Assembly: GCA_028671895.1 (NCBI GenBank)
Contig: CM053800.1
Coordinates: 17,195,886-17,259,885, forward strand
DNA: 64,000 nt
From: Oenanthe sinensis
Lineage: Eukaryota > Streptophyta > Magnoliopsida > Apiales > Apiaceae
Direction of reading: 5' to 3'
The position numbers and the translations under genes are program-made. Of this stretch, positions 1-11,394 are shown in pieces; position 1 is the first letter of the stretch; every line of letters starts with the position of its first letter. Below the pieces are notes generated by a model. It saw only the letters and a list, made by a program, of their open reading frames with translations. It was not told the DNA's origin and searched no databases.

Positions 1-1
1 G

Positions 2-757
2 TCTCAAGGGATAACGATCTCTAAAGATCAGTGTCCGAAATCATTGGATGACAAGGACCGCATGAGTAAGGTTCCATATGCCTCAGCAATTGGATCCATC
101 ATGTATGCGATGGTATGTACTCGCCCAGATGTTTCGTATGCTTTAAGCATGACGAGCAGATACCAATCTAATCCAGGTGAAGGTCACTGGACGGCTGTCA
201 AGAATATTCTAAAGTACTTGAAAAGGACTAAAGATTCATTCTTGGTGTATGGAGGAGAGGAAAAACTGGTTGTAAAAGGTTACACCGATGCAAGTTTCAA
301 AACAGGTAGGGATGATACTGTATCACAGTCTGGTTTTGTGTTTTGTCTAAACAGAGGTGCTGTAAGTTGGAAGAGTTCAAAGCAAGAAACAGTAGCTGAT
401 TCTACAATGGAGGCTGAGTACATTGCAGCTTGTGAAGCGGCTAAGGAAGCTGTTTGGATTCGAAAATTCATTACTGATTTGAGAGTGGTTCCATCGATCG
501 CAGATCCCATTGATCTATACTGCGATAATAATGGAGCCATTGCACAGGCTAAAGAACCTAGAGCTCACTACCGAACCAAACACATACTCAGGAGATATCA
601 CCTCATTCGAGAGATTAATGAAAGGGGTGACATACACATATATAAAGTGCACACAAATGATAACATTGCAGACCCACTGACCAAAGGCTTGTCGCAGAAG
701 AAGCACGACGGTCACACTAGTTCCATGGGTATTAGATACATGGGTGATTGGCTCTAG
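2..757 (+). CDS. pol: Ty1/copia pol, C-terminal end (RT tail and RNase H), element 1, partial
   Basis: This is the 3' end of a copia polyprotein that enters the window already open, with no stop from base 2 to 757. The RNase H domain degrades the RNA strand during reverse transcription. Visible marks are YTDASF at its start, SWKSSKQ, the acidic MEAEYIA block and DNNGAIA. These are the usual copia RNase H residues and none is broken. The C-terminal residues KHDGHTSSMGIRYMGDWL differ from the IADIFTKPLD ending of the Sireviruses elsewhere in the window, so this belongs to another copia lineage (Tork/TAR-like, by resemblance). A polypurine tract and LTR follow within 15 bases. It was probably functional recently, because the visible part is intact. 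Confidence 0.9.
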   Translation, partial: SQGITISKDQCPKSLDDKDRMSKVPYASAIGSIMYAMVCTRPDVSYALSMTSRYQSNPGEGHWTAVKNILKYLKRTKDSFLVYGGEEKLVVKGYTDASFKTGRDDTVSQSGFVFCLNRGAVSWKSSKQETVADSTMEAEYIAACEAAKEAVWIRKFITDLRVVPSIADPIDLYCDNNGAIAQAKEPRAHYRTKHILRRYHLIREINERGDIHIYKVHTNDNIADPLTKGLSQKKHDGHTSSMGIRYMGDWL

Positions 758-760
758 TGC

Positions 761-771
761 AAGTGGGAGAT
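761..771 (+). promoter_or_regulatory. Polypurine tract of element 1
   Basis: Purine-rich AAGTGGGAGA directly abuts the LTR start TGTTGG. This is the position and composition expected for the plus-strand primer of reverse transcription. Confidence 0.8.
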
Positions 772-2327
772 TGTTGGTGTAGGTGCCCTAGAGGCAATAC
801 AATGTTTATTTTGATAAACCTTTATGTCAATTGATTATTCAATAAACGTATTTATTATGACTTTAATTACTGCGATATATTTGTTAGCATAATAAATATC
901 TTTAGAATCATGATACACATTGTATAGTTTAGTACATGACTTGAACTTGAGATTATATAATATATCATATTCTTAAATGTCCCTAGTCGAGTATTATTAT
1001 TATAGGACAATAATAATACATAAATAGACTAGTATGTTGTTTGACAGATAACCACATCTCATTGGTTATAAGTATGGGGATACTAAAGTCAACACATAGG
1101 TACATGCAGGAGTACATGGTACTGGACAGACCCACAGTGAGATTCTTCATGTTTAATAAAGTCATAAGAAAGACTCACAGTGATAATGGTGTAATGATCC
1201 TCTGACTTGAGATCATTATATTTCTATACGAGGATTAATATACTTTGACTACATTAAAAGTTACCTTTGACCGGGTAATGATAAAAGTAGACAACCGGTA
1301 TATCATGAGTCGTATGAGAAATATGAATGATAGATAAAGGATTTAACCCTCCTATAATTAGGAGAGATATTATTGGCCTCTTGATTGAGTGAGACTATAA
1401 AATACATGGCCGTGCTCAAATAATGATTTGTTTTCATAGTCTACTCATGTATCAAGTAAACCCAGATTAAATGTTGAAGAGGATGACTAAATACATGCCT
1501 CGAGTTTAATCTATAATATATATGGTTAAATGGATTATATTACACAGAAACATTAATCACGAAAGGTTTTTTCAAATCACGATTTAATTATTATTTAATT
1601 GGGTAGCAATGATGTATTACTAGATACCGCTCATTGTTTATAATTTTATTGGAGAATAAATTTATTGCTAATTAAATAATAGCCTATAGGGTCACACACA
1701 TAGAGTACTTAAAGGAATAATTAATTTAAATTATAGATTTAAATTAATTGATGATTCTTTGAATTTTATTATATTAATTAAGTGAGACTTAATTAATTGA
1801 AATAATATAAATTCGAATTTGAATTATGCCATTAATAATTAAGTGTGACTTAGTTATTAATTAAATAATAAAATTCAGTTTTATTATTTAATCCTAAACC
1901 TACATGGGTTAGGCTTTGCTATTATGGGTTGCTATTATGGGCCTATTAACCAACCATTATAAATAGATAATTTAGGGTTAATAAGGGTTAACGTTTTGAT
2001 AAGAAAACCCTAGAAGAGCAGCCACACAGCAAAGGCAGAGACAAATTCAAAATCATCAAAGGAGGCTAGTACATCCATTCCGTAATCAAGATCGTGAGAC
2101 GTTCTTGAAGGTGCTCGTGTGGATACCATAGAGGTGTTTTCGAGAGGAAGACACAAGTCATGAAAGCTAGGATCTCCGTTGAGTTCGTGAAAGTCAAGAC
2201 CAAACAAAGGTATGATTCCATTTCACCATAATCAGTCCATGATTATACATGATCCTGCGTTAGGGTTCCAAATTTTTTTGTTATATTTACGTTTCATCCG
2301 CTGCGTTTTATGCCTCGGAACCCAACA
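772..2327 (+). repeat. 3' LTR of element 1 (1556 bp)
   Basis: Begins TGTTGG and ends CCAACA, a 6-bp terminal inverted repeat. It directly follows a pol stop and a polypurine tract, and gag codons of element 2 resume directly after it. A TATA box ATTATAAATAGA lies at 1956-1967, followed by a purine-rich leader with CCCTAG. The first bases and internal blocks such as CCTTTGACCGGGT also occur in the solo LTR at 7376-8922, so the two belong to one superfamily of LTRs. The left LTR and left target duplication lie outside the window. Confidence 0.88.
1956..1967 (+). promoter_or_regulatory. TATA box of the element 1 LTR
   Basis: ATTATAAATAGA about 360 bases before the LTR end, followed by an A/G-rich probable R-U5 leader. 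Predicted from sequence only. Confidence 0.5.
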
Positions 2328-4556
2328 AAGACAACCAAAGATAAATAATGGTGTCTCAGTATGAGGCATTTATGGCCAAACCAAGTGAAGGGTTGACTGA
2401 GATGTTGGAGAGATTCAACAGATTGATAAATGACTTACAGCTGCATGAGAAGTTTTATGATAAAAAGGAAGTCAACATGAAATTCATGTTAACCCTTCCT
2501 GAACATTTGAAGCACAAAGTTACAGCCATAAGAGAAGGAAGAGACATGTCAAAAGTATCTCTTGAAACCTTGTATGGCATTCTCAAAACCTATGAGCTAG
2601 AACTGTTACAAAATAGAGATATTCAGTTTCGACAAAGAGGAAAGATGACTAACAACTCAAATGCTCTAGTGGCTTAAGATATAAAGATGTTACAGTTATA
2701 AGAGTCTCAACTTCAACAACAAATCAAGATTGAAGAAGTTACTGATGAAGATGAAATTTTTACTCTTGAACTCAAGGATGGTGATGAAGATGAGTTCTAC
2801 ACCCTCGATGAACTTGACAATATGGAGAACAAAACTATGGTATACATGGCAAGAAAGTTCTCAAACTTGAGATTCAAGAAGAACAGGTCTTTCTAGCCCA
2901 AAGTTTAAGGCTCCAGGTTCAACAAAGGAAATATTTCAAAACCTAGAGGAAGTGGCAAAGGTGGATACAAGACATAAATGGTAGACAGATCTGAGATAAG
3001 ATGCTACAATTGTAATGAAATAGGGTATTTTATAACTGAATGTAAAAAGCCAAAGCAAGTGATAAGAAATGACAATGACTATGAGGAACTCAAGGCAAAC
3101 TATGATGCCTTGCTCAAAAAGCAACAAGGAAGGGCATTTGAAGGAGAAGGCAAATGGTGAGAGGAGTCTGATGATGAAGAAGAGTATGGAAATCTTTCTC
3201 TCATGGAAAATTCTGGAGAAGATTCACCTACTTCATCAAGTCTGGTACCCATTCTTACTACTGTTGATATGACTGCATCTCAGTATAAGAAAACTGTTGA
3301 AAGTTTAAGTTCTGAAATCTTTAATATTAATACTAGCATAATAGCTTCTAATGAAGAAATTTTTAAACTGACTATTGATAATGAATTATTAAAATGTAAG
3401 AATCAAGAACTAGAACTTAGACAAAATTCTTTTGAGACCTTACAACATGAAAATGAAATTCTCAAGAACAAGGTAGTATAATTGATGAATTTATCAGAAA
3501 ATAGATTTTTGAAAATGAACTTAAAATCAAGGCTTACAAGAATTCTTCTTCATTGTTAAAATCATACCATGCTGATAATACTGAAAATAAAAAGCTAGGC
3601 ATAGGGTTTAACTATGAAAAAAATGGTAAGAAGCATGTAGTAGAGGAAGACACTAAAATTGACAAACTTACTGTCAAACCCTCTATTCTGAAAAATTCAA
3701 AAATCTCATGTTTAAAAAGGCTGAGTTTGAATTTGATGAGGAATATCTAATTCTTAATCAAGAACTAGATGATGAGAATAATGATACTATCACTAAAACC
3801 TTTAAAACAAAAGATACTGTCAAAATCTCCAGGACAGTTAGTTTTTCCCTTGACAGTACCCAGAGTCTAGAAGGTACTGTCAATACTAGCAAGATAGTAA
3901 GTTTAGAAGCTGTTGTCAAGACAATAAGATTGAATCATACTCTCAAGACATTTTCATCTCAACCTACTGTCAACATTAGTAAGACAGTAACTTCTAAACA
4001 TGTTGTCATGAAGACCAACAAGAGCAGAAATGGAAAGTTAGGAATAAACAAAAAGAATAACTATGGTTATATTCATAATGCTCCCAGAAAATTGTGTAAT
4101 AACTGTGGTTCTTCTAGTCAACTAACTCATGCATGTGCCAAGAGTAAGTCTGTAGTAAAAAATGCTACATCTATTAATGGAAATTTTCATAGTACTCCCT
4201 TTTTAGATAGACAAGTATCTCATTGTGGAAATATTGATTGTATGACATGTAAAATGAACATGCTCAGTATATGCTTTAACATGCATATTGCTTTCAACAA
4301 TGTATGCTTGTAAAAATATATCAAAATTGAGAAGGAAAAAGACTTCAAGCCCTCCTAAAGTTAGGAAGGACAAACCACCTAGGAACAAAAACCCAAAACC
4401 AATTGTCAAATCTAAATGGGTGGCCACAAGAGTCTTGTTCAAAACAAATAAAAGTCAGTTTCCTAAAGATGAAATAAACTGTGATACAACTAAGACAGAT
4501 GGACCCAATGAGAATTGGGTACCAAAAGCAATTTGAAAATTTTGTTTTGCAGGGCA
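2328..4556 (+). pseudogene. gag: Sirevirus gag, broken, element 2
   Basis: Decayed Gag (capsid and nucleocapsid) of a copia Sirevirus. The 5' part, PBS and LTR lie beyond the element 1 insertion, outside the window. Recognisable parts in order: the copia Gag core (SQYEAFMAKPSEGLTE..FNRLINDL..MKFMLTLPEHL) at 2352-2560; the acidic DEDEFYTLDELDNMENKT block near 2780-2840; a zinc knuckle at 3002-3043 whose His is replaced by Tyr (CYNCNEIGYFITEC); a long coiled-coil-like Glu/Lys/Leu region at 3200-3550; and a Thr-Val-Lys/Asn-rich stretch at 3660-4000. A second cysteine cluster lies at 4094-4135 (His to Gln) and a third near 4220. In-frame stops (2675, 2897, 3478 and others) and frame changes make it non-coding. 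It is clearly homologous to the minus-strand gag at 59884-62137. Confidence 0.9.
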
Positions 4557-7370
4557 ATAGGAAAAATAAAATAATCATGTGAATCATTGATAGTGGATGC
4601 TCAGGACACATAATAGGTGACAAATCTCTTATCACAGTTCAAGGAAATGGATGACCCATATGTAACCTTTGGTGAAAACAATATTGGTTTCACAATGGGA
4701 TATGACACTTTGGAAGTTGGAAACTTGAAGATTGAGAAAATTTCTCTAGTACATGGTTTGAAGCATAATTTATTGAGTGTTACTCAATTATGTGAAAGAG
4801 GATTCAAAGTGGGATTTGATCAAGGCTTATGCTCAATTGTCAACAAGAAGACAAGAGAAGAAGCTCTTCAAAGTGTAAGGAAATGAAGTCTTTTCATAGC
4901 TGATCTTGATTCAGTTAGAAAGGAAAAAGTTTATTATTTCTATAGCAAAGCCTCACCTTCTGAAAGTTGGTTGTGGCACAAGAAACTTTCTCATTTAAAA
5001 TTTAAAGCAATGAAATATCTGATGAAAATAGAACTGGTTAAAGGCCTTCCTCAATATGGATTCTGTCTAGAAGGATTGTGTGATGATTGTCAAAAAGGGA
5101 AATTGAGGAGAGCTACTCACCAAAGCACTCCCAGTGGTTCAATAAATGAAGCTTTTCGACTTATTCATTTGGATATATTTGGTCATGTGAATGTGCAGTC
5201 GATGACAAAGAATAGATATGCCTTGGTAATGTATGATGATTTTTCAAGATACACATGGGTGAGATTCTTAACAACCAAGGATGAAGCTACCCAAGAAATT
5301 ATTAATTTTCTTAGGGTTCTTGATAAAAATCCTAAATAAAAAGTGCAGATTTTCAGAAGTGATAATGTCACTGAATTAAAAAATAGTATCATGAATGATT
5401 TCTGCAAAGAAAATGGCATTACTCAACAGTTCTCTGTACCAAGAACTCCTCAACAAAATGGTGTTGTGGTAAGGAAGAACATAACTCTAATTGAAGCTGC
5501 AAGGACTATGTTGAGTGAAGCCAAGATCCCTACATACGTTTAGGGTGAAGCCATCAACACAACCTATTATACTCAAAACAGGACTGTGGTCAACAAAGCT
5601 TATGGAAAAACACCCTATGAGCTACTCACGGGAAGGAAACCCTCTGTCAAATACTTTCATGTATTTGGAAACAAAATCTACATAATGAAGGATTCAACTG
5701 AAATCAAAGGAAAATATGATACTAAAGCATTTGAAGGAATCTTCATGGGTTATGAAATCGATAGGACTGCATACAGGGTCTACATCATTGATCACAAGAC
5801 TGTGGAAGAAAGTATGAATGTCACTTTTGATGAATCTAAATTTCATGGCATAGAAGGATGTTAAGAGACTGAGTCATTAGCCTTTGAAAATCAAGGTTAT
5901 CTAGAAGAGATTGAAGAAGAGTCACCAAGAATGGAACACATAATTTCATATCCAACTACAGTTCCATCTCAAGAGAGTGAAGGAACTGCTCAATCCACAT
6001 ACTTTTTAAGAAATATTCTCATGTCTAGTAGACTTGAGGAAATTGATGCTGTCAATAGTTCAAGAGAAAAAGATGTTGTCAATCAACAGGGTGAATCAAA
6101 TCCAAGTGATTCACTAAGAAAAATAAAATGGAACAGAGATCACACTAATGATTTAATAATTGGTGATCTAGGAAAAGGAGTCAAGACTAGAAGAAATATG
6201 GTAAATGAATGCATGTATTCCTGCTTCATATCTCAAGTTAAGCCTAAAACTATGGATGAGGCACTACTTGATCTAGATTGGATAAATGTCATGCAAGAAG
6301 AACATAACCAGTTTGAGAGAATGTGTGTATGGGAATTGGTACCTAGACCAAAGAACAAGTCTGTAATTGGTACCAAGTGGATCTACAGAAACAAGATGAA
6401 TGACAGTGGAATTATCACCAGAAACAAAGCAAAGCTGGTAGCAAAAGGTTACTGTCAACATGAAGGAATTGATTATGATGAAACATTTGCACATGTTGCC
6501 AAACTTGAAGCCATAAGAATTTTTTTGGCTTTTGCTGCATTCAACAATTTTAAATTATTTCAAATGGATGTTAAAAGTGTTTTCCTAAATGAAGAAGAAG
6601 TTTATGTTGAACAACCACCAGACTTTGAAGATCCAAAAATGCAAAATTTTGTGTATAGACTACTCAAAGCACTATATGGCTTAAAGCAAGCACCAAGGGC
6701 CTAGTATGGCCCTTTTTCCAAGTTTCTCCTTGAGAATAACTACACAAGAGGGATTGTGAATAAGACTCTTTTCTGCAAAAATCATGGAAAGGATATCATT
6801 CTAGTTCAAGTCTATGTTGATGACATCATTTTTGGTTCATCAAATGAAGATCTGTGTAAGAAATTCTCTGAGTTGATACAAAACAAGTATGAGATGAGCA
6901 TGATAGGTGAATTGGTATTCTTTCTTGGACTTTAAGTCTATCAAAAATAAGATGGAATATTCATTTGTCAAACCAAATATGTCAAAGATCTTCTAAAGAG
7001 ATTTGATATAGAGGATTTCTCACCTACAAAGACTCCAATCTCAATAGCTACTCAACTTGACAAGGATCCAAAAGGAAAGAAGGTGGACAATAAGATATAT
7101 AAATGAATGATTGGTTCTCTCCTTTATTTAACTTCTAGCAGGCCTGACATCATGTGTGCAACATGTTTGTGTGCAAGGTTTTAACCTGATCCAAAAGAGT
7201 GACATTTGATGGCAGTAAAAAGAATCTTTAGATATCTTAAAGGCAGTCAAGATATAGGCCTTTAGTATCCTAAAGAATCTAGTTTTGACTTAGTTGGTTA
7301 TTCAGACTCAGACTATGCTAGTTGCAGAATAGAAAAAAAAGTATAACATGAAGCTGTTAGTTCCTAGGAG
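4540..7370 (+). pseudogene. pol: Sirevirus pol (PR-IN-RT-RNase H), broken, element 2, first part
   Basis: Protease: DSG at 4589-4597, preceded by a TGA at 4580 where relatives have Trp. Gag-pre-integrase HHCC region: HKKLSHLKFK..CDDCQKGK at 4973-5100. Integrase core: LDIFG near 5170 and SDN near 5358; the catalytic Glu of the usual VVERKN is Val at 5469-5471 (VVVRKN). RT spans about 6250-7000 with YVDD at 6813-6824. RNase H begins near 7100 and is cut at 7370 by a solo LTR. Stops (5337, 5541, 5862, 6702) and frameshifts occur throughout, several being TGG-to-TAG or TGA changes. It would have made the enzymes for element replication but is now inactive. Confidence 0.92.
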
Positions 7371-7375
7371 AAAGA
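7371..7375. repeat. Target site duplication AAAGA, left copy
   Basis: AAAGA abuts the solo LTR start TGTTAG. The same five bases follow the LTR end at 8923-8927. Confidence 0.9.
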
Positions 7376-8922
7376 TGTTAGTAATTGTGCTCTAGAGACA
7401 ATACTTTTTATATTTTAAGGAAAATATTTATTATTAAGGATTATGTTTTATTGATTATTATTTATTTATTATGTTTTATTTACTGCGTAATAAATTGAAA
7501 GCATAATAAATGTCCTTGGAATTTTGATACGTATTATATATCTTTAAGTATGTGACTTAAAAATGAGATTATATGAATAATATCTTATTCCTAAAATTCC
7601 CTAGTCGAGTATTATTATTTAAGGACAATAATAATGCACAAAGACTAGTATGTTTCTTGACAGATGACCAAATCTCATTGGTCATATGTATAGTGATATT
7701 AAAGTCAAGAACATAAGTGCATGTCTCAATGAATGGCACTGGAATGACCCGCCGTGAGATTCTACATGTTAAATAAGTGTCATAAGTAATTCTCACTATG
7801 ATAATGGTGTAATGATCCTTAGACCTGAAATCATTATATTTCTATACGAGAATTAATATATTTTGATTACATTAAAAGTTACCTTTGACCGGGTGATGAT
7901 AAAAGTGGACATTGGGTATATTATGAATCGTACGAGAAATATGAATGATCTAGATGGGATTTAATCCTCCTAATTTTAGGAGTGATATTATTGGCCTCTT
8001 GTTTGAGTGAGACTATGAAATGCACGGCCGTGCTCAAATGTTGATTTGATTTTAATAGTCTACTCATTGATCAAGAAAATAAAGATTAAATTATGAAGAT
8101 GATGACACGAGACATGTCTTGAGTTTAATCTATAATATCAAGATTAAAGGGATTATATTACATGGAACATTATTCACGAAAGGCTTAATCGAATCACCGA
8201 TTTATTATTATTACTTGGGTAACAATGATGTATTACTAGATGCCGCTCATTGTTTACAATTTTAATTAGATATTAAAATTGTTGCCAATGTAATAATAAC
8301 CTACAGGGTCACACACAAAGAACGCTTGAAGGAGAAATAATTTAAATTATGAATTTAAATTAAATAAGTAATTTATTTTATTTATGATATTAATTAAGTA
8401 TGGCTTAATTAATTATATAAATAGAATAAATGAATTATTTAAACTAATTCCAAAATTTATAATTAATTAATTAAGTGAGACTTAATTAAATAATTTAGAA
8501 TTTTGGATTAGTATTAATTATAATTGGATTATAATTAGAAAACTTATTCCTCTCTCTATATAATCTCTTTATGGGCTGATTTAATTGATGAGACATTTTT
8601 TTACTAAAACCCTAGCCGTTTTAACAAAAGAGGAAGATAGAGAGAGAGAAACAGTTTTCGGGTGCTAGTACACATCAATCCTTCATGAAAAGTATTTGTG
8701 TGGATACCGTAGAGCGTAGATCGCGAGAGCGGGATACGTGGTGATTAAATAAGCTTTGTACCTCCATTAATCTTCCATTAATGAACTGTTAAAGCTTCTA
8801 AACGTATTTATTCTTTATCTCCGAATTAAATCTATTATTTTCGCATGGATCCTGCTGAGGGTTTCACTATTTTGATTTATTTTTCACGTTTATTATGCTG
8901 CGTTTGTGCCTCGAAACCTTCA
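7376..8922 (+). mobile_element. Solo LTR (1547 bp) inside element 2 pol
   Basis: Begins TGTTAGTAATTG and ends CCTTCA, with perfect AAAGA duplications either side and no internal domain. RNase H codons of element 2 run up to it and resume after it, so the insertion point is exact. Solo LTRs arise by recombination between the two LTRs of one element. It shares blocks with the element 1 LTR (for example CCTTTGACCGGGTG and GAATCGTACGAGAAATATG). A TATA-like CTATATAATC at 8556-8564 gives the plus orientation. Confidence 0.92.
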
Positions 8923-8927
8923 AAAGA
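8923..8927. repeat. Target site duplication AAAGA, right copy
   Basis: Matches 7371-7375 exactly. Confidence 0.9.
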
Positions 8928-9309
8928 TTGGTTTCATGGTTTAGCAAAAAGAAGCATTATGTGTCAAATTTAACTGAGAAGCTGAGTATATTACAGTTGG
9001 TAGTTGTTGTGATCAGTTACTTTGGATGAAGAATCAACTGTTGGACTATGGCTTAACATTGTAAGGAATTCCTATTATTTGTGACAACACAAGTGCAATA
9101 GCTATATCAGAAAATCATGTTCAACATTCCAAGACTAAGCACATTGACATCAAACATTATTTTATTAGAGATCATGTGGAGCAAGGCACAATCAAGATGA
9201 TATATGTGCCCACAGAGAAGCAACTTGTAGACATCTTCACCAAACCATTGGTTGAAAAGACATTCAACAGGCTAGTGAGTGAATTAGGTATGCTAAATTT
9301 ATCCTGTTA
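8928..9309 (+). pseudogene. pol: Sirevirus RNase H, C-terminal part, element 2 (continues from 7370)
   Basis: Continues the RNase H domain after the solo LTR: (V)SWFSKKKH, then the QLLWM-like region with a frame break, then DNTSAIAIS-like residues near 9080-9110, SKTKHIDI, REHVEQGTIKM and the conserved C-terminal DIFTKPL..FNRLVSELGMLN, stopping at 9307-9309. The order of residues parallels the minus-strand copy at 56643-57320 closely. Non-functional, because the reading frame is broken both here and upstream. Confidence 0.88.
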
Positions 9310-9485
9310 ATGTAATTTATAGCATGTTGATTTAGGGATCAATTATTAGTTAACTAAAATCCACAATGAATTAATGGCCTGTTAAGGTGTTTTGATTCCT
9401 ATCACAGTGGATATATATGATTAAATTTTACTGAGAGGTTAACTAATTTATTTTTAGTAACATTAGTTCTTATGGTGTTAATAAA

Positions 9486-9815
9486 AAGTACTGTCAAGCT
9501 ACTTGACGGTATATTTTATGAATACTGTTATAAAGAAATAAGTTAATGTCGATCACTTGAGTAGTCTTGACAGTATAGTATGTGGGACTAGAAGTTAATG
9601 TCAAAAACATACTATCAATATTCATTAAAAGCATATTTCTTCAAATCCTCGCATAACATACTGTCAACAGTTAAATTAGGGTTTACTTATTCACTAACCG
9701 CTAATGATGTTGTCAAGAGTGTTTTTGATTTCTAGCGCAGGAGTTACTGTCAAGAGAGAATGGATCTAGCATACAACTGTCAATTCAATCGATTAAAATT
9801 CTTCCTTGACAGTTT
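9486..9815. repeat. ACTGTCAAG / CTTGACAGT motif array, element 2 spacer
   Basis: About ten copies, most within one mismatch, in both orientations: for example TACTGTCAAG at 9489, CTTGACAGTA near 9568, TACTGTCAAC near 9659, TACTGTCAAG near 9746, AACTGTCAAT near 9775 and CTTGACAGTT near 9806. Spacing is irregular, so this is a dispersed motif cluster and not a simple satellite. The same motif fills the LTRs and spacer of element 7. Confidence 0.85.
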
Positions 9816-9828
9816 CTTTTTTCATTTC

Positions 9829-9990
9829 GTATAAATATAAACAGTAAAATCACTTTCACTCTTTACTTCTTCTAAAACTCTTTTACTCTCAAACGCTCTA
9901 AAACCTTAAACTTTCTCTCTCTCTCTGCAACTTCAGCCTCTTCATTCTCTTTCTCTTTAACATATTTTAACCTTTCTTTTCTCTGCAACC
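9829..9990 (+). promoter_or_regulatory. Putative internal promoter of the element 2 aORF
   Basis: GTATAAATATAAAC at 9829-9842 is a good plant TATA box. About 20 bases later a strongly CT-rich leader begins (runs of CTCTCTCTCT near 9915-9930) and continues to the ATG at 9991. TATA plus pyrimidine patch plus CT-rich leader is the standard core-promoter layout of plant genes. Function is inferred. Confidence 0.55.
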
Positions 9991-10314
9991 ATGTCTGGGC
10001 CACAAATCATTTGTTCTCTTGCCCAAACCAACTTCACCACAATGTCTTATATGGGTGATGCTGGTGAAGCCTTCAAGCCTTTTGTCGGTTTCATGAATAA
10101 GTCATACTTGTCTTATGCGCTAAATGAAAGTCCTATGTTGGAGGTACCAAGATTGTCACAGTTTTGGACTACTGCATCTTGTGAGGGGGAGGAGGATACT
10201 AGCACCATCAAGTTTGAGATCAATGGAACCTCCTACACCGTTGATTCTTCTCACATCAATGTTGCTCTTCATGTGGAACTTGAAGAAGGCTCGCTGATGT
10301 GCTTAAAATATTAA
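9991..10314 (+). pseudogene. Sirevirus additional ORF (aORF), 5' fragment, element 2
   Basis: Starts MSGPQIICSLAQTNF, almost the same as the minus-strand aORF at 55780. The homology includes GEAFKPF.GFMN.SYL, PRLSQFWT, INGTSYTVDSSHIN and AL and ends near 10290 within EEGSL. The last few codons to the stop at 10312 come from unrelated AT-rich DNA, so the gene is cut off after about 100 residues; the related copy runs for about 1,600 codons. The product has no assigned function. In this lineage the position after pol is where env-like or other extra ORFs occur. Confidence 0.82.
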
Positions 10315-10319
10315 TTTTG

Positions 10320-10436
10320 AATTTCCTCTAAGCCAAACTTCCCATAAGAAAATCCGAGAAAGTTGTATCAGAGAAAAAAATTTCTATCTCTTATGAATTT
10401 CTTCTAAGCCAAACTTCTCATAATAAAATACGAGAA
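10320..10436. repeat. Direct repeat, period 76 bp
   Basis: Two diverged copies of about 40 bases sharing AAGCCAAACTT (10330-10340 and 10406-10416), each preceded by TGAATTTC and followed by CGAGAA. Confidence 0.75.
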
Positions 10437-10827
10437 TTTATACCAAAGAAGAAATTCAACTTTCTTACCAAATTATATCTCGTTAAAATGTCTCATTTCT
10501 TTTATACATTAATACTGTACAATTTGAAAATAGTTTTGCAAACCATCCTTATCAGATAGAGGACTATGATTTTTTGACTCATAATGCAATTATGATCTTC
10601 ATTATTTTCGTCCACCTGATATTATCCTTGACTTAGAATAGAAAATTTCATGACAATAGGGGTGGATGTATTCTTAGCAATACAGTACAAGGTCTTCAAA
10701 GCAACAACCACTGTTTAGGTACTTTGAATCAGTGTGAACATACATTGAAACAAGTATTTGAAAATAAATCATTTTATGAATGGTTGATACATTGAAGTAA
10801 AAACAAATTTTGGAAATATTGTTGGAA

Positions 10828-10831
<4 letters not shown>

Positions 10832-10859
<28 letters not shown>
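10832..10859. repeat. (AT)n microsatellite
   Basis: Uninterrupted AT dinucleotide run of about 28 bases. Confidence 0.9.
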
Positions 10860-10862
<3 letters not shown>

Positions 10863-11394
10863 CAGTAAAAATTCTAATCAAATAAACTATACAAAAATAA
10901 AATTTTGGAAATATTTCTAAGTATATAAAATATTGAGAATTTTATACACATTACTTGAAAAATACTTCACCTTTCAATATTAGTGAACTTTGAAATATGC
11001 ATTGATTATTTAGATCAGTAATTCTAAATAATGTCACTAATATTAAAAGTGTCATAATTATTTATAACAAAATATTTAAAAATATCAGAGAAAAATATCA
11101 AAATAATTAAGAAATATATCATTAACTGATACTTATAAAATATTTAACATACAAATATTTATGTTGCATATTATTTTAATTCATTTAAATAATTAGACTG
11201 ATATGACATCGAATTGTCTGACATCATAATTTTAAATTAATTAATATAATATACAAACTTATTCTAGAACACCTAATTATCACATATGCATATAACATTG
11301 TAAACATGATAATTAAAGTAGTAACAATAAGCATGAGGTACTGGATTTCAAATAAATTCACAAGTCCTTTAAATATGGATAATTTAATACTTGT

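Larger units (their letters stand above)
9310..9990 (+). other. Pol-aORF spacer of element 2
   Basis: Non-coding. It parallels the spacer of element 7 (55781-56642, other strand): both start with sequence around AATTAATGGCC and GAGAGGTTAACTAATTTATTTTTA. It holds the ACTGTCAAG motif array (9486-9815), a TATA-like box (9829-9842) and a CT-rich leader (9850-9985) before the aORF start. Confidence 0.8.

Noticed and set aside
10300..11240. Candidate 3' LTR of element 3
   Set aside because: No TGTTGGTACC-like end, C-tract or AAGACTTTT array is present. I could not support an LTR here.
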